Positions 43,602 to 53,244 of a stretch of 64,000 nucleotides of DNA are shown here, piece by piece. The notes beneath the pieces are model-generated. The model did no database searches and had not been told where the DNA came from. It saw only the letters and a program-made list of their open reading frames with translations. Origin of the DNA: Natrinema hispanicum (GTDB lineage: Archaea; Halobacteriota; Halobacteria; Halobacteriales; Natrialbaceae); contig NZ_SHMP01000003.1 in NCBI RefSeq assembly GCF_004217335.1, forward strand, positions 992,001 to 1,056,000. Direction: 5' to 3'. How positions within the stretch are numbered: the first letter of the stretch is position 1; each line of letters starts with the position of its first letter. Made by a program: the position numbers and the translations under genes.

Positions 43602-43994
43602 ATGATCGATCGGGAGGGACGCGTCGTCTTTGGCTCGTTTCTGGCGTTCGTCCTCCTTGTCGCGTGCTCGGTCGTCGTCGAGCGCCAGACTGGGATCGCG
43701 CTCCGCGAGAGGCCACTGGTGTCTTTCCTCCTGGTCGGCGGCGTTGCCATTGCCCTGCCGCAGCTGTATCTTGCGTATACAGAGACAGGGACACGTTCGC
43801 GGACGCGACTCCGATTTGCGGCTGTTACCACTGCTGTGTTCGCGGTCGCGTTCGCTGACGACGCAGCGGGCGTGCGCTATCTGCTGCTTGCGACGATCGG
43901 CACCGGCACGCTGCTTGGACTGCTCTGTTATGAGGCGCTTTCGGGATATCGTGCCGTCAGCGACGATGTCTCGTTTGACCTCCAGAATCGGTGA
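43602..43994 (+). CDS. Four-TM membrane protein
   Basis: A 130-residue protein with hydrophobic segments at about 8-26 (VVFGSFLAFVLLVACSVVV), 40-60 (VSFLLVGGVAIALPQLYLAY), 70-87 and 92-112 (YLLLATIGTGTLLGLLCYEA). No family is recognised. The next gene, HMG-CoA reductase, starts 57 bases downstream on the same strand. Confidence 0.7.
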   Translation: MIDREGRVVFGSFLAFVLLVACSVVVERQTGIALRERPLVSFLLVGGVAIALPQLYLAYTETGTRSRTRLRFAAVTTAVFAVAFADDAAGVRYLLLATIGTGTLLGLLCYEALSGYRAVSDDVSFDLQNR

Positions 43995-44050
43995 GCCTCG
44001 AGTCAGGAGAATCAGCAACTGTTAGGGTAGCCGACCGTCTCGACCCATCC

Positions 44051-45277
44051 ATGACAGATCCCGAGGAACTCGCCGAGCGGGTGCGCGACGGCGACGTTCG
44101 CATTCACGAACTCGAGGACCATGCCGACTACGACACCGCGGCCGAGGCACGCCGGCTGCTCGTCGAACGCGAGACGGGGGCCGATCTCGAGGCCGTCGGC
44201 GACTACTCGTTCCCCGCCGAACAGGCGGAGCCGAACATCGAGAACATGATCGGTGCGGCACAGGTGCCGATGGGCGTCGTCGGCCCAGTCCCCGTCCACG
44301 GGGGTGCAGCCGACGGTGACCACTACCTGCCGCTGGCGACGACCGAAGGCGCGTTGCTGGCGTCGGTCAACCGCGGGCTCGCCGTGATCCGCGCGGCCGG
44401 CGGCGCAGATGCGCGGGTGACGAAAAACGGGATGACTCGCGCACCGGTCTTCCGGGTCGACGGCGTCGCCGAGGCCGCAGAAACCGTCGAATGGGTCGAG
44501 GACAACCTCAAGACGCTCCGTGAGACCGCCGAGTCGACGACGAGCCATGGCGAACTGCTCGACGTCGAACCCTACGTCGTCGGCGATTCCGTCTATCTGC
44601 GCTTTGCCTACGACACCAAGGACGCGATGGGAATGAACATGGCGACGATCGCCACCGGCGAGGCCTGCGAGGTCGTCGAGGCCGAAACGCCCGCCTCGCT
44701 GGTCGCGCTCTCGGGCAACCTCTGTTCGGACAAGAAACCCGCCGCGATCAACGCCGTCGAGGGTCGGGGCCGCTCCGTGACCGCTGACGTCGTGATCCCC
44801 GGCGAACTCGTCGAGGACCGGCTTCACACGACCGCCGACGCCATCGCCGAGGCCAACACCCGCAAGAACCTGATCGGCAGCGCCAAAGCGGGCAGTCTGG
44901 GTTTCAACGCCCACGCCGCCAACGTCGTCGGCGCAGCCTTCCTCGCGACCGGCCAGGACGAGGCCCAGGTCGTCGAAGGCGCGAATACCATCACCACGAT
45001 GGACACCCGCGAACGCGAGGACGGCACCATCGACCTCTATGCCAGCGTCTCGCTTGCCTCTCTCGAGGTCGGTACCGTCGGCGGCGGCACGAAACTGCCG
45101 ACTCAGGCCGAAGCGCTCGATGTTCTCGGGCTTCGGGGTGGCGGCGATCCGCCGGGCTCGAACGCCGACGCGCTCGCCGAGATCATCGCCGTCGGCGCGC
45201 TCGCGGGCGAACTCTCCCTCCTTGGCGCACTGTCGTCGCGACACCTCGCGAGCGCACACGAGGATCTGGGTCGGTAG
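44051..45277 (+). CDS. hmgA: HMG-CoA reductase (NADPH)
   Basis: Class I hydroxymethylglutaryl-CoA reductase, the committed step to the isoprenoid lipids of archaea. The 408-residue protein has ENMIGAAQVPMGVVGPV (substrate site), KNGMTRAPVF, KDAMGMNMATIATGEAC, LCSDKKPAAIN (catalytic Lys) and a C-terminal SSRHLASAHEDLGR with the catalytic His. Start ATG at 44051 (MTDPEELAERVRDGDV). Confidence 0.98.
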   Translation: MTDPEELAERVRDGDVRIHELEDHADYDTAAEARRLLVERETGADLEAVGDYSFPAEQAEPNIENMIGAAQVPMGVVGPVPVHGGAADGDHYLPLATTEGALLASVNRGLAVIRAAGGADARVTKNGMTRAPVFRVDGVAEAAETVEWVEDNLKTLRETAESTTSHGELLDVEPYVVGDSVYLRFAYDTKDAMGMNMATIATGEACEVVEAETPASLVALSGNLCSDKKPAAINAVEGRGRSVTADVVIPGELVEDRLHTTADAIAEANTRKNLIGSAKAGSLGFNAHAANVVGAAFLATGQDEAQVVEGANTITTMDTREREDGTIDLYASVSLASLEVGTVGGGTKLPTQAEALDVLGLRGGGDPPGSNADALAEIIAVGALAGELSLLGALSSRHLASAHEDLGR

Positions 45278-45306
45278 GCACCCGTCCCGGATTCCCTCTC
45301 ACTCCG

Positions 45307-45831
45307 TTAGAGTAACCGATATTGGCCGCGACTCTCGCTGACGACGCCACGCCGCGTGAGTTTCTCGAGCGCCTCCCGGACGTACTCGGCCGACACACCC
45401 CGCTCGCCCGCGTACGCGATAATTTCGTCTTCGGTCGGCTGCTCGAGCGCTTCGAGTGCCCCCGTTACGATTTCCTGTTTGCTGCCGCTCCGACTCGGCC
45501 CGCGCGGATCACGATCGCCGGCCGCCTCGATTTCGTCGGCGTCGAGGCCGGCCTCCTCGAGATATTCCGTCTCGTCGACGACGCCGTCGGCGACGTCGGC
45601 CTCGAGTTCGGCAAAGGAATCCAGTTTGGCAAAGGCTTCGCCCTCACCCTGGCGGTTTGCGAGCATGGATGCGCGCACGTCGCGGGCGTGGGCGGCGTCG
45701 TCGGTCTCGACGAACTTCTTGCGCTTTTCGTAGGCCTTGCGTGCGCCACAGCGGGGACACTGGCTCGTCTCCGATCGGCCCTCGATGATCCAGAGGTTCG
45801 AACACTCGCTACAGCCGACGACGGCGTACAT
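45307..45831 (-). CDS. DUF5817 protein with zinc ribbon and winged helix
   Basis: A 174-residue protein from ATG at 45831 (MYAVVGCSECSNLWIIEG). An N-terminal zinc ribbon with C..C (GCSECSNLW) and CPRCGARK is followed by a charged linker and a C-terminal winged helix (EDEIIAYAGERGVSAEYVREALEKLTRRGVV). It matches the haloarchaeal DUF5817 family and probably binds nucleic acid. Converges on hmgA with a 29-base gap. Confidence 0.85.
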   Translation of the reverse strand: MYAVVGCSECSNLWIIEGRSETSQCPRCGARKAYEKRKKFVETDDAAHARDVRASMLANRQGEGEAFAKLDSFAELEADVADGVVDETEYLEEAGLDADEIEAAGDRDPRGPSRSGSKQEIVTGALEALEQPTEDEIIAYAGERGVSAEYVREALEKLTRRGVVSESRGQYRLL

Positions 45832-45937
45832 AGCTGGCAGTGGGCCGTCCCGGCAGTTCAATCTTCGGCAACCGAAGCGGAAGTGAAACGCGGCCAGCCG
45901 GTGGGGATTTTAGGCGGTTGCCACCGTCTCGAGGCGT

Positions 45938-46276
45938 ATGGAGCGCGTTTCTCTGACCGATAGCGAGTCCTCGGAGGCAGCCGACGGCGTCCATCTGGCG
46001 CTGCTTGCCGGCACCGAGTCGATGAACGTCCAGCATTTCGAGATCGAACCAGGTGCGGTCGTCGAGGAACACAGCCATCCCCACGAACAGACCGGCTTCA
46101 TTTGTGAGGGCGAGTTGACCTTTCTCGTCGATGGAGAGGTAGTCGTTTGTGGCCCCGGCGACTCCTACGCGATTCCGGGTGAGCAGCCTCACGCGGCCGA
46201 AAACAATGGTGATGAGACAGTCCGTGGCGTCGATGTCTTCAGCCCGCCACGGGGGAACCCGAGCTGGCAGGAGTAG
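45938..46276 (+). CDS. Cupin-domain protein
   Basis: A 112-residue single-domain cupin. Metal ligands appear in EEHSHPHEQTGFICEGE (about 42-58, two His and a Glu) and the second motif PGDSYAIPGEQPHAAEN (about 73-89). Small cupins bind sugars or metabolites or sense metals; the ligand is unknown. It lies upstream of the Nramp-like transporter on the same strand. Confidence 0.9.
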   Translation: MERVSLTDSESSEAADGVHLALLAGTESMNVQHFEIEPGAVVEEHSHPHEQTGFICEGELTFLVDGEVVVCGPGDSYAIPGEQPHAAENNGDETVRGVDVFSPPRGNPSWQE

Positions 46277-46354
46277 CCCCGTCGACTGTCGTGTCTGCTG
46301 GTCACCACTATTAGATACCACGAGGTTATACCACTAGGTTCGCAAGATACGCCC

Positions 46355-47722
46355 ATGGCAACTGAACAGCGGTCAGTGGGACGCAGGTGGATCGGAACGG
46401 CGCTCGAGCGACTCGGGCCGGCATGGCTCGCTGGCGCGATCGCGGCGGGGCCGGCAACGATGGGCAGCCTGCTGGTCGCGGGCGCGAGCTTCGGCTACGC
46501 CTTGTTGTGGGTCGTCGTCTGTTCGGCGGTGTTGGGTGCCCTCGGCCAGTATCTCGCCATGCGGTTGGGGCTGCTCACGGAGGACGGAATCGTCTCGGTC
46601 GTCGAACGCCATCTGGGATCGACCTGGGCTTGGGTGCTTGTGGTTGATGTCGTGTTGGCCGCCGGCTTGGCGCAGGTAATCATCATGAAGACGCTTGCCG
46701 AGGTCAGCGCGACGATGGTTGCCAGTGCGGGCGTCGATGTCGCCGTCTTGGCCGATCCGCGCCTCTGGGGAGTCACGTGGGCCCTAATTCTCGCGCTGGG
46801 ACTCGCTGGCGGCGGCTACCGGGTCGCCGAACTCGGGGCCAAGGTGCTCGTCTCGATGGTCGTCGTCGCGTTCGTCGCAGCTGCGTTCGTCGTCCCGATC
46901 GACCCCACTGCGGCGGCGGGCGGACTGGTGCCAGCGATTCCCGCAGGCGTCGATGGCGCACTCGTCGCCGCGGGCATCCTCGGCGGTGCGGTCCACATCA
47001 CGCTGCTGACGATGCAAAGCTACACGATGCGCGCCCGTGGCTGGACCGTTCGTGATGCCGACACCGCGGTCGTCGATATTCTGAGCTCGATGCTTGGCGC
47101 GTTCGGGGTTTTCAGCCTCGCGGTCTTTCTCGTCGCGGCGAGCGTGCTCCCGGCCGCCGGCGTCGATCCCGCGACGATCGACGGGATCAGCGCCGCCCAG
47201 ACCCTTGGCCCGGTCGCCGGCGAGTATGCGACCTGGGTGTTCCTCGCGGGTCTCCTCGGTGCGGCAGTCTCGACGCTCGGCGGGAACACGATCGTTCCAC
47301 CGTACCTGCTCGCTGACAAACTCGGCTGGGAACAGTCGACAGACGACAGCCGGTATCGCGCCGCCGTCGCCGGCGTTGCACTCGTCTCCGCCGTCGGTGC
47401 GTTCCTCGGCGGCGCGTTCTTCCAGTTGCTCGTGCTCACGCTGGCCTTTGGCCTCGTCGGAACCCCCTTTGCCATCGCCGTCATCCTCATGCTGCTGAAC
47501 GATCCCGACGTCGTCTCGAAGACGAACTCCCGTGTGGCGAACCTCGGTGGGGTCGTGCTCTTCGTCGTCGCCGCCCTCCTCGCGGGTGAGTTCGTCCGCG
47601 GGGAACTCGAGACGATCACCGACCCGCTCTCGGCGTTCGTCGTCGCCTTCGCGGTCGCGATGGCCCTAGCACTGCTCGGACTGGCGGGACGATACGTCCG
47701 CGATCGGGTCAGCGGGGACTGA
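46355..47722 (+). CDS. Nramp-related transporter with altered metal-binding motifs
   Basis: A 455-residue, 11-helix membrane protein of the Nramp (APC-fold) superfamily, seen in GPATMGSLLVAGASFGYALLW (about 32-52). Classical Nramp Mn/Fe transporters have DPGN in helix 1 and MPH in helix 6; here helix 1 has AAGPATMG without the Asp, and helix 6 reads GGAVHITLLTMQSYTM without the MPH Met. It may therefore carry another ion, as in Nramp-related Mg or Al transporters. The TGA stop shares its A with repeat copy E. Confidence 0.88.
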   Translation: MATEQRSVGRRWIGTALERLGPAWLAGAIAAGPATMGSLLVAGASFGYALLWVVVCSAVLGALGQYLAMRLGLLTEDGIVSVVERHLGSTWAWVLVVDVVLAAGLAQVIIMKTLAEVSATMVASAGVDVAVLADPRLWGVTWALILALGLAGGGYRVAELGAKVLVSMVVVAFVAAAFVVPIDPTAAAGGLVPAIPAGVDGALVAAGILGGAVHITLLTMQSYTMRARGWTVRDADTAVVDILSSMLGAFGVFSLAVFLVAASVLPAAGVDPATIDGISAAQTLGPVAGEYATWVFLAGLLGAAVSTLGGNTIVPPYLLADKLGWEQSTDDSRYRAAVAGVALVSAVGAFLGGAFFQLLVLTLAFGLVGTPFAIAVILMLLNDPDVVSKTNSRVANLGGVVLFVVAALLAGEFVRGELETITDPLSAFVVAFAVAMALALLGLAGRYVRDRVSGD

Positions 47723-47803
47723 TACGGACTCCTGGCAGTCAGTGCCGGTGCACCCGCAACCCGAACTGCGGGCCCACCGGGACATCGGGACAGCAGACCG
47801 TAT
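47722..47803 (+). repeat. 82-bp palindromic repeat, copy E
   Basis: It begins on the last A of the transporter stop codon (TGATACGGACTCC) and ends AGCAGACCGTAT. Arms CCGGTGCACCCGC / GCGGGCCCACCGG form the internal hairpin. It is the copy most like copy A. Confidence 0.87.
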
Positions 47804-47839
47804 GAACCGCACGTGTCACTGCCGGTCGAAATCGAACTG

Positions 47840-47992
47840 TCATGGAAGCGCGGTTACCACACCGAAAAAGACGAGCAGCCCGAGTCCGGTAACGAGGGCC
47901 GCGATCCCGAGCGGAACGAGTATTCGGCCAGCTTTCCACATCGCGGCGATCATGGCTGCCATCGCCTTTGTTGGAGTCTGTATAGCTGACAT
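47840..47992 (-). CDS. Small one-TM membrane protein
   Basis: A 50-residue protein from ATG at 47992 (MSAIQTPTKAMAAMIAAMWK) with one hydrophobic helix (ILVPLGIAALVTGLGLLVFF). The start at 48052 would add a His-rich unconserved segment. No family recognised. Confidence 0.6.
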   Translation of the reverse strand: MSAIQTPTKAMAAMIAAMWKAGRILVPLGIAALVTGLGLLVFFGVVTALP

Positions 47993-48055
47993 GTGGTAGT
48001 GACTACCATATCGGGGACCTTGAAAGTCAGTCAGACGAGTGACAGACGCCACGTC

Positions 48056-48493
48056 TCAGCGCCGCTCGAGTGGCTTTCGCATCTCGACGTGTGGAATGCC
48101 GGCTTCCTCGAATTCTCCGCCGTGGCGCTCGTAACCGAGGCTGCGATAGAAGTCGGCGGCTTGTGTCTGTGAGTGTAGTTTGAGGGTCACGAAGCCGAGC
48201 GTCTCGGCATGGTCCTCGAGTCGTTCCATCAGCGCCCGGCCAACACCCGATCGACGCCGTGACTCGCGGACGGCGACGCGTTCGACCTTACCGACGCTGT
48301 CTGCGTACTCACGAAGCCGTGCCGCGCCGATCGGCTCGTCGCTGTCGTATGCGACGAAGTGAGTGGCCGTCTCGTCGTGTGTGTCGTACTCCAGTTCTTC
48401 GTCGACGCCCTGCTCCTCGACGAACACCGTATGACGGACTGCAAAGGCGTCTTCCCGTTTCACTTCGGAGTCGGCGACGTACACCTCGACCAT
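48056..48493 (-). CDS. GNAT family N-acetyltransferase
   Basis: A 145-residue acetyltransferase of the ElaA-like group, from ATG at 48493 (MVEVYVADSEVKREDAFAV). It has RHTVFVEEQGVDEELEYD near the N-terminus, ARLREY, and the acetyl-CoA loop RRRSGVGRALMERLEDHA (about 85-102), then FYRSLGY. Substrate unknown. Confidence 0.92.
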   Translation of the reverse strand: MVEVYVADSEVKREDAFAVRHTVFVEEQGVDEELEYDTHDETATHFVAYDSDEPIGAARLREYADSVGKVERVAVRESRRRSGVGRALMERLEDHAETLGFVTLKLHSQTQAADFYRSLGYERHGGEFEEAGIPHVEMRKPLERR

Positions 48494-48548
48494 CAGAAAC
48501 ACGTACGACGTAGTCGGCCGAGAGCGTTTCGCCACGGTTCGATTCAGG

Positions 48549-49604
48549 TCAGTGTCGCGTCTGGAAGTGACGGACCGCGTCGAAAAACTCCCGTCGCTTG
48601 CGCTCGAGGAAAATGAAATGCGTGCCGCCCGCGATCTCTACGTATCCTTTCTGGTGATCGGTCGCACCCACAGCATCGTACAACTGCAGTGCACCTTCGC
48701 GGGAGATGATCCCATCGCTCGAGCCACGAACCACGAGCGTCGGATCGTCGATGTGCGCCGGGTGATACGTCTGCTCTTGGCGTACGAGCGGGGCGATGAT
48801 CGTCTCCGGGCTATCATCGATCGCCTGATTCGTATTGAAAATCGCCTTCCAGACTGCAGCCTGGACCGCTGTGGCAGTGAACTCGTCGCCGCCGATCCAG
48901 TCATCCGTGTCGGCGTCCTCGGGGACCTCCGCGTTCCATCTCGTAATGAATTCATCACGGGCTTGTGATAAATACGCCGGGCCCTCGGGATCTGCACCGA
49001 CCTCGAGTGTGTCGAACGAGCCGCCGGCGAGGGTGACTGTCGCATAGTCGGGTTCTCCAAGCGTGTACACCGCACGGCCGCGCCACGTCCCTCCCGAGAG
49101 GCCCACGTAGTGTATGCGATCGAAGCCGCGTTCCTTGCGCAGCCACTGTGTCACTGCGAGGAGATCGAGCGCTTCGCGTTCGAACGACAGTGGTGGCGTA
49201 TTCACCTCTGGTGGCTGTTTGTACTCGCGCGGGAGTTCGGTGTCGCCGTAGCCACGCATGTCCGGTGCGAACGTCGCCTGCCCCTGTGCCGCAGCGTACC
49301 GCAGCCAACCGAACTCCTCGGTGAGGGGTGGGTCGAACATCGATACGCCGCCGTAGGTCATCCCGTGAACGAAGAGCACGGCTTCGTCCGGGTCGTCGGT
49401 GGTCGTCCGCTCCCAGACCCGAAGTTGGTGGCCATCGTCCATGGTCAGATCGTGGGCAGTCGGCTTCCACGCTGTTGATTTCGGCTGTTCGATCCGCTGT
49501 TCGTCCACCGTCGCAGCTGCGGTGGTCGTTCCGATAACTGTCGTCCCAACTGTTCCTACGAGAAACGACCGTCTCGACGCCGATGGCGGGTATTTGTCTA
49601 CCAT
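48549..49604 (-). CDS. Tat-exported alpha/beta hydrolase
   Basis: A 351-residue hydrolase with a twin-arginine signal (SASRRSFLVGTVGTTVIGTT). The fold shows AVLFVHGMTYGG (oxyanion), nucleophile elbow VGLSGGTW (about residue 168), and late Asp/His in VVRGSSDGII and AGGTHFIF. No lipobox Cys is present. Likely an esterase or peptidase-like enzyme at the cell surface; substrate unknown. Confidence 0.9.
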   Translation of the reverse strand: MVDKYPPSASRRSFLVGTVGTTVIGTTTAAATVDEQRIEQPKSTAWKPTAHDLTMDDGHQLRVWERTTTDDPDEAVLFVHGMTYGGVSMFDPPLTEEFGWLRYAAAQGQATFAPDMRGYGDTELPREYKQPPEVNTPPLSFEREALDLLAVTQWLRKERGFDRIHYVGLSGGTWRGRAVYTLGEPDYATVTLAGGSFDTLEVGADPEGPAYLSQARDEFITRWNAEVPEDADTDDWIGGDEFTATAVQAAVWKAIFNTNQAIDDSPETIIAPLVRQEQTYHPAHIDDPTLVVRGSSDGIISREGALQLYDAVGATDHQKGYVEIAGGTHFIFLERKRREFFDAVRHFQTRH

Positions 49605-50086
49605 ATATCAGCGTACTAACTCCAATAGCACAACAAATAACCATAGCTAATTGGTTCGAGAACAATATACCTGACTTCTAGAACAGTCTTGCGCAATAGA
49701 AAACGCGGTCGAGAGCGTGGTGCCAGGGTTATCACCAGCACGTCTCACGAGTCCCATTCCGACTGCAACGTTGTCCTCGATATCGGTGCAGTCACAGACA
49801 ACTCGAGTTCACGCTCGTGGCTCAGTTTCGAACGTGACACGCTCAAGGTACACAGCCATTTCGTCTCGAGGATCCGTGACAATCGTCTCGATCGAGACGA
49901 TGAGAGCGGGGCTGTCGTGAGAGTGGATCACTCACTGTCAGTGATACCGATAGCAGAAGAATGTGAGAGTGGAAACCGTTATGACAGTCTCGGTCTCTGT
50001 TCGGCGCGAGCCGATCGTCCGAGATGCCCGTGTCAGCTTGCGTCTCTATTTCTCACGGCAAACCCGTGAGAGGACGAGAAACTCGC
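49605..50086. other. Intergenic region without a recognised gene
   Basis: A 480-base gap between the Tat hydrolase start and the icd stop. A plus-strand frame (49689-50069, 126 codons) has atypical composition and no recognisable domain. The left part is AT-rich and should contain the hydrolase promoter. Confidence 0.45.
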
Positions 50087-51349
50087 TTACGCGAGTTTCT
50101 CGATATTGTTAACGACTTCCTCGGCGAACTCGCTGGTGGCGAGCTTCTCGGCGTCTTCGAGCTGGCGCTCTAAGTCGTAGGTGACCTTGCCCGAGGAGAT
50201 GGTCTCTTCGACGGCGTCGCGGACGAGGTCGGCGGCGTCGTCCCAGCCCATGTACTCGAGCATCATGCGGCCCGAGAGGATCATGGCGGTCGGGTTGACC
50301 TTGTCCTGACCCTCGTACTTGGGTGCGGAGCCGTGGACGGGTTCGGCGAGCATCAGGCCGTCGCCGAAGTTAGCGCCGGGCGCGATGCCGAGACCACCGA
50401 TCTGGGCACCACAGGCGTCGGACATGTAGTCTCCGTTCAGGTTCATCGTCGCGACGACGTCGTACTCGTCGGTGCGGGTGAGGATCTGCTGGAGCATGTT
50501 GTCGGCGATGCGGTCGTTGACGACAACGGCGTCGTCCGGCGCTTCGCCGTCTTTCTCCTCCCAGAGGGTGTCCTCGGTGATGACCTCGTCACCGTATTCC
50601 TCTTCTGCGACCTCGTAGCCCCAGTCGCGGAACTGTCCCTCGGTGAACTTCATGATGTTACCCTTGTGGACGAGGGTAACGGAGTCGCGGTCGTTCTCGA
50701 GGGCGTAGTCGATAGCCTCACGGACGAGTCGCTTCGTTCCGAACTCCGTGATCGGCTTGACACCGATGCCGACGGGACCGTCGTGGATGACGCCCGTTGC
50801 GCCCATCTCGTCTTCGACGAACTCCTTGACCTGCTCGACTTCGTCGGTTCCGGCTTCCCACTCGATGCCGGCGTAGACGTCTTCCGTGTTCTCACGGAAG
50901 GTGATCATGTCCATCTGACCTGGCTCCTTGACGGGCGACGGAACGCCGTCGAGGTGATAGGTCGGGCGGACGTTCGCGTAGAGGTCGAGCTTTTTGCGCA
51001 GGCCGACGTTCAGCGAACGGAAGCCAGCACCGACGGGCGTCGTCAGCGGACCCTTGATCGCGACGCGGTGTTCCTTGATTGCCTCGACGGTCTCGGCGGG
51101 CAGGTTCTCGTCGTATTTCTCGCGCGCGGACTCGCCAGCGTAGAGGCGCATCCAGTTGATTTCGCGGCCAGTGGCGTCTGCGGCAGCCTCGAGCACTTTC
51201 TGTGCGGCAGGGCCGACGTCGCTTCCGACACCGTCACCGTAGATGATCGGGATGATTGGGTTGTCCGGCACTTCGAGCTCGTCTTCAGTTCCTTCCTTCA
51301 GCGTGATCTGTTCCCCGTCCTCGGGGACGTCGATCTTGTCGTAGCTCAT
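50087..51349 (-). CDS. icd: Isocitrate dehydrogenase (NADP)
   Basis: A TCA-cycle enzyme converting isocitrate to 2-oxoglutarate. The 420-residue protein has GDGVGSDVGPAA, the substrate loop GPLTTPVGAGFRSLNVGLRK, VTLVHKGNIMKFTEG, and NLNGDYMSDACGAQIGGLG, followed by HGSAPKYEGQDKVNPTAM, all diagnostic. Start ATG at 51349 (MSYDKIDVPEDGEQITLK); 51391 is an upstream in-frame alternative. Confidence 0.97.
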   Translation of the reverse strand: MSYDKIDVPEDGEQITLKEGTEDELEVPDNPIIPIIYGDGVGSDVGPAAQKVLEAAADATGREINWMRLYAGESAREKYDENLPAETVEAIKEHRVAIKGPLTTPVGAGFRSLNVGLRKKLDLYANVRPTYHLDGVPSPVKEPGQMDMITFRENTEDVYAGIEWEAGTDEVEQVKEFVEDEMGATGVIHDGPVGIGVKPITEFGTKRLVREAIDYALENDRDSVTLVHKGNIMKFTEGQFRDWGYEVAEEEYGDEVITEDTLWEEKDGEAPDDAVVVNDRIADNMLQQILTRTDEYDVVATMNLNGDYMSDACGAQIGGLGIAPGANFGDGLMLAEPVHGSAPKYEGQDKVNPTAMILSGRMMLEYMGWDDAADLVRDAVEETISSGKVTYDLERQLEDAEKLATSEFAEEVVNNIEKLA

Positions 51350-52226
51350 CTCGTCTGTACGGTTCTCCGACGGGGGTAAAAGGTCTACCATTTCCGTCTC
51401 CGACTGGCAAAACCTGCCCGATCTTTACACGAGATGTGTTTCTTGAAAATGCCGAAAACGAGGGTTTGAGGGCCCGAAGCCTCGAAAATAGGATGGTAAA
51501 TAATGTAGAATGCCGTTAAATGAAGGGGGTAATGAACTGCCTTTTTATATTACCCACACAGGTAATTTGTTCGGTAAGCGTGTCTGCATACTGCCGGACA
51601 GCAGTCAATATGAACTCGGTCGTGAATTCGCGGCCGTCTCTACCGGTGACGGCCACAGCAGCGCGCCCGATCGTCACGTCGTTCTGTCCGGCAGTATCAG
51701 TGGCACTCTCTCGGCGATGGCCCCACTGTCGGATACGGAATGCTGAGTGGCCAACTGTACGTGATAATCTGGCGTGTCCACGCGAGGAACAGACTATAAT
51801 ATAGTAGCGACTGGAACTGGTCACACACTGATCGTACAGCCCTCATGCGATCGGATATGCACTGATGTTCAATGGCTACTATAACTGCCGCTTCGAGACC
51901 GCTCGAGCGACCCGCCGGGAGCGTTCGTGCCTGCGTGCGGTCTCGTGGCGACAGTTGGTGGCTCGAGCCGGCGTCTATGATGACGTGCTCGGTTCGTGGC
52001 GTCTCTCACGCCACCGTACTCGAGGCGTGCATCCGGTATAACCCGTGGCGACCGTTTCATCGAGCGGCAGGATACTATACTGTATTACTCCTGTAACAGT
52101 CGAGTGCGACGCCGTTCGCTCACCGCTCGCGTCCGGTCACAGTGGCCACACGGGCAGCAACGCGGTGGCAGTGCCGTCCGACGAGGAGACGGAACCTCTT
52201 TTTGTCGACCGAACCAACCCCGGTGC
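51350..52226. other. 877-base gap between icd and map
   Basis: It contains the icd promoter (AT-rich around 51,420-51,560) and a diverged 110-bp element (51588-51697). No gene is convincing; the long plus-strand frame entering from 51996 is an upstream extension of map without conservation. Confidence 0.5.
51588..51697 (-). repeat. 110-bp inverted-terminus element, copy 3 (diverged)
   Basis: Both ends read ATACTGCCGGACAG inward, giving nearly perfect 14-bp inverted termini. It is exactly 110 bp like copies 1 and 2, and a gap-free alignment in the same frame gives TAGQN...R...AV...R...E..LT.VR.Y in all copies. The interior has diverged strongly, so it is an older relative. Confidence 0.7.
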
Positions 52227-53123
52227 ATGGCCGAATCCGAGGTCGACCTCGAGTCAGAGCAGTACGAGAAACACCGCGAGGCGGGCGAGATCCTCGCGCA
52301 GGTACGCGAGGAAGCAGCCGACCGTGTCGAGGTCGGCGCGAGCCAACTCGAGGTTGCCGAGTGGGCCGAAGACCGCATTCGGGAACTCGGCGGCCAGCCC
52401 GCGTTCCCCGTCAACATCTCCGTCGACGAGGAGGCGGCCCACGCAACCCCGTCGATCGGCGACGAGACGACCTTCGGCGAGGAGATGGTTAACCTGGACA
52501 TCGGCGTTCACGTCGACGGCTGGCTGGCTGACACCGCTGTCACCGTCGACCTGTCGGGCACTCCCGAGCTCGCGGAGGCTTCCGAGCAGGCACTCGAGGC
52601 TGCCCTCGAGATCGTCGAACCAGGTGTCGAGACCGGCGAGATCGGCGCGGAGATCGAGGACGTGATCGACGGCTACGGCTACAATCCCGTCGTCAACCTC
52701 ACGGGTCACGGACTGGGTCACTGGGAACAACACACCAGTCCGAACATTCCCAACCGAGCCGTCTCGCAGGGGTCGACACTCGAGGTCGGCGACGTCGTCG
52801 CGATCGAGCCGTTCGCGACCGACGGCGGCGGCAAAGTCACGGAAGGCGCAAGCGAGGAGATCTTTTCGCTCCAGCGCGAGGGAACGGTCCGCAACCGCCA
52901 GGCCCGCGACGCGCTCGAACAGATCACCGAGGAGTTCCGGACGTTGCCGTTCGCGACGCGCTGGCTCGAGACGGATCGCCCGGAGATGGCACTCCGCCGG
53001 CTCAAGCGCAACGATATCATCCACGGCTACCCCGTTCTCAAGGAAGACGACGGCTACCTCGTCAGTCAGAAAGAGCACACGATCATCGTCACCGAAGACG
53101 GCTGCGAAGTGACGACGAAGTAA
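52227..53123 (+). CDS. map: Methionine aminopeptidase, type II
   Basis: It removes N-terminal methionine from new proteins. From ATG at 52227 (MAESEVDLESEQYEKHREAG) the 298-residue protein has FPVNISVDEEAAHATP, metal ligands in LDIGVHVDGWLADTAVTV (two Asp), GHGLGHWEQH (His), AIEPFAT (Glu) and a C-terminal QKEHTIIV (Glu). The type II insert is present. An upstream frame to 51996 was rejected. Confidence 0.97.
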   Translation: MAESEVDLESEQYEKHREAGEILAQVREEAADRVEVGASQLEVAEWAEDRIRELGGQPAFPVNISVDEEAAHATPSIGDETTFGEEMVNLDIGVHVDGWLADTAVTVDLSGTPELAEASEQALEAALEIVEPGVETGEIGAEIEDVIDGYGYNPVVNLTGHGLGHWEQHTSPNIPNRAVSQGSTLEVGDVVAIEPFATDGGGKVTEGASEEIFSLQREGTVRNRQARDALEQITEEFRTLPFATRWLETDRPEMALRRLKRNDIIHGYPVLKEDDGYLVSQKEHTIIVTEDGCEVTTK

Positions 53124-53244
53124 GGACGGGTATATCGGTGATCAGCATCGGTAATCGTCGCAGTGAGACGGGAGACACCGCGGAGGGAGCGACGAACACG
53201 GGAGCCCAACCAACGGGCGCTGGTGGTCGAACCGTGAGGGTCGG

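Noticed and set aside
49689..50069. Plus-strand 126-codon ORF
   Set aside because: Composition is rich in Ser/Arg/His, without conserved motifs; more likely intergenic.
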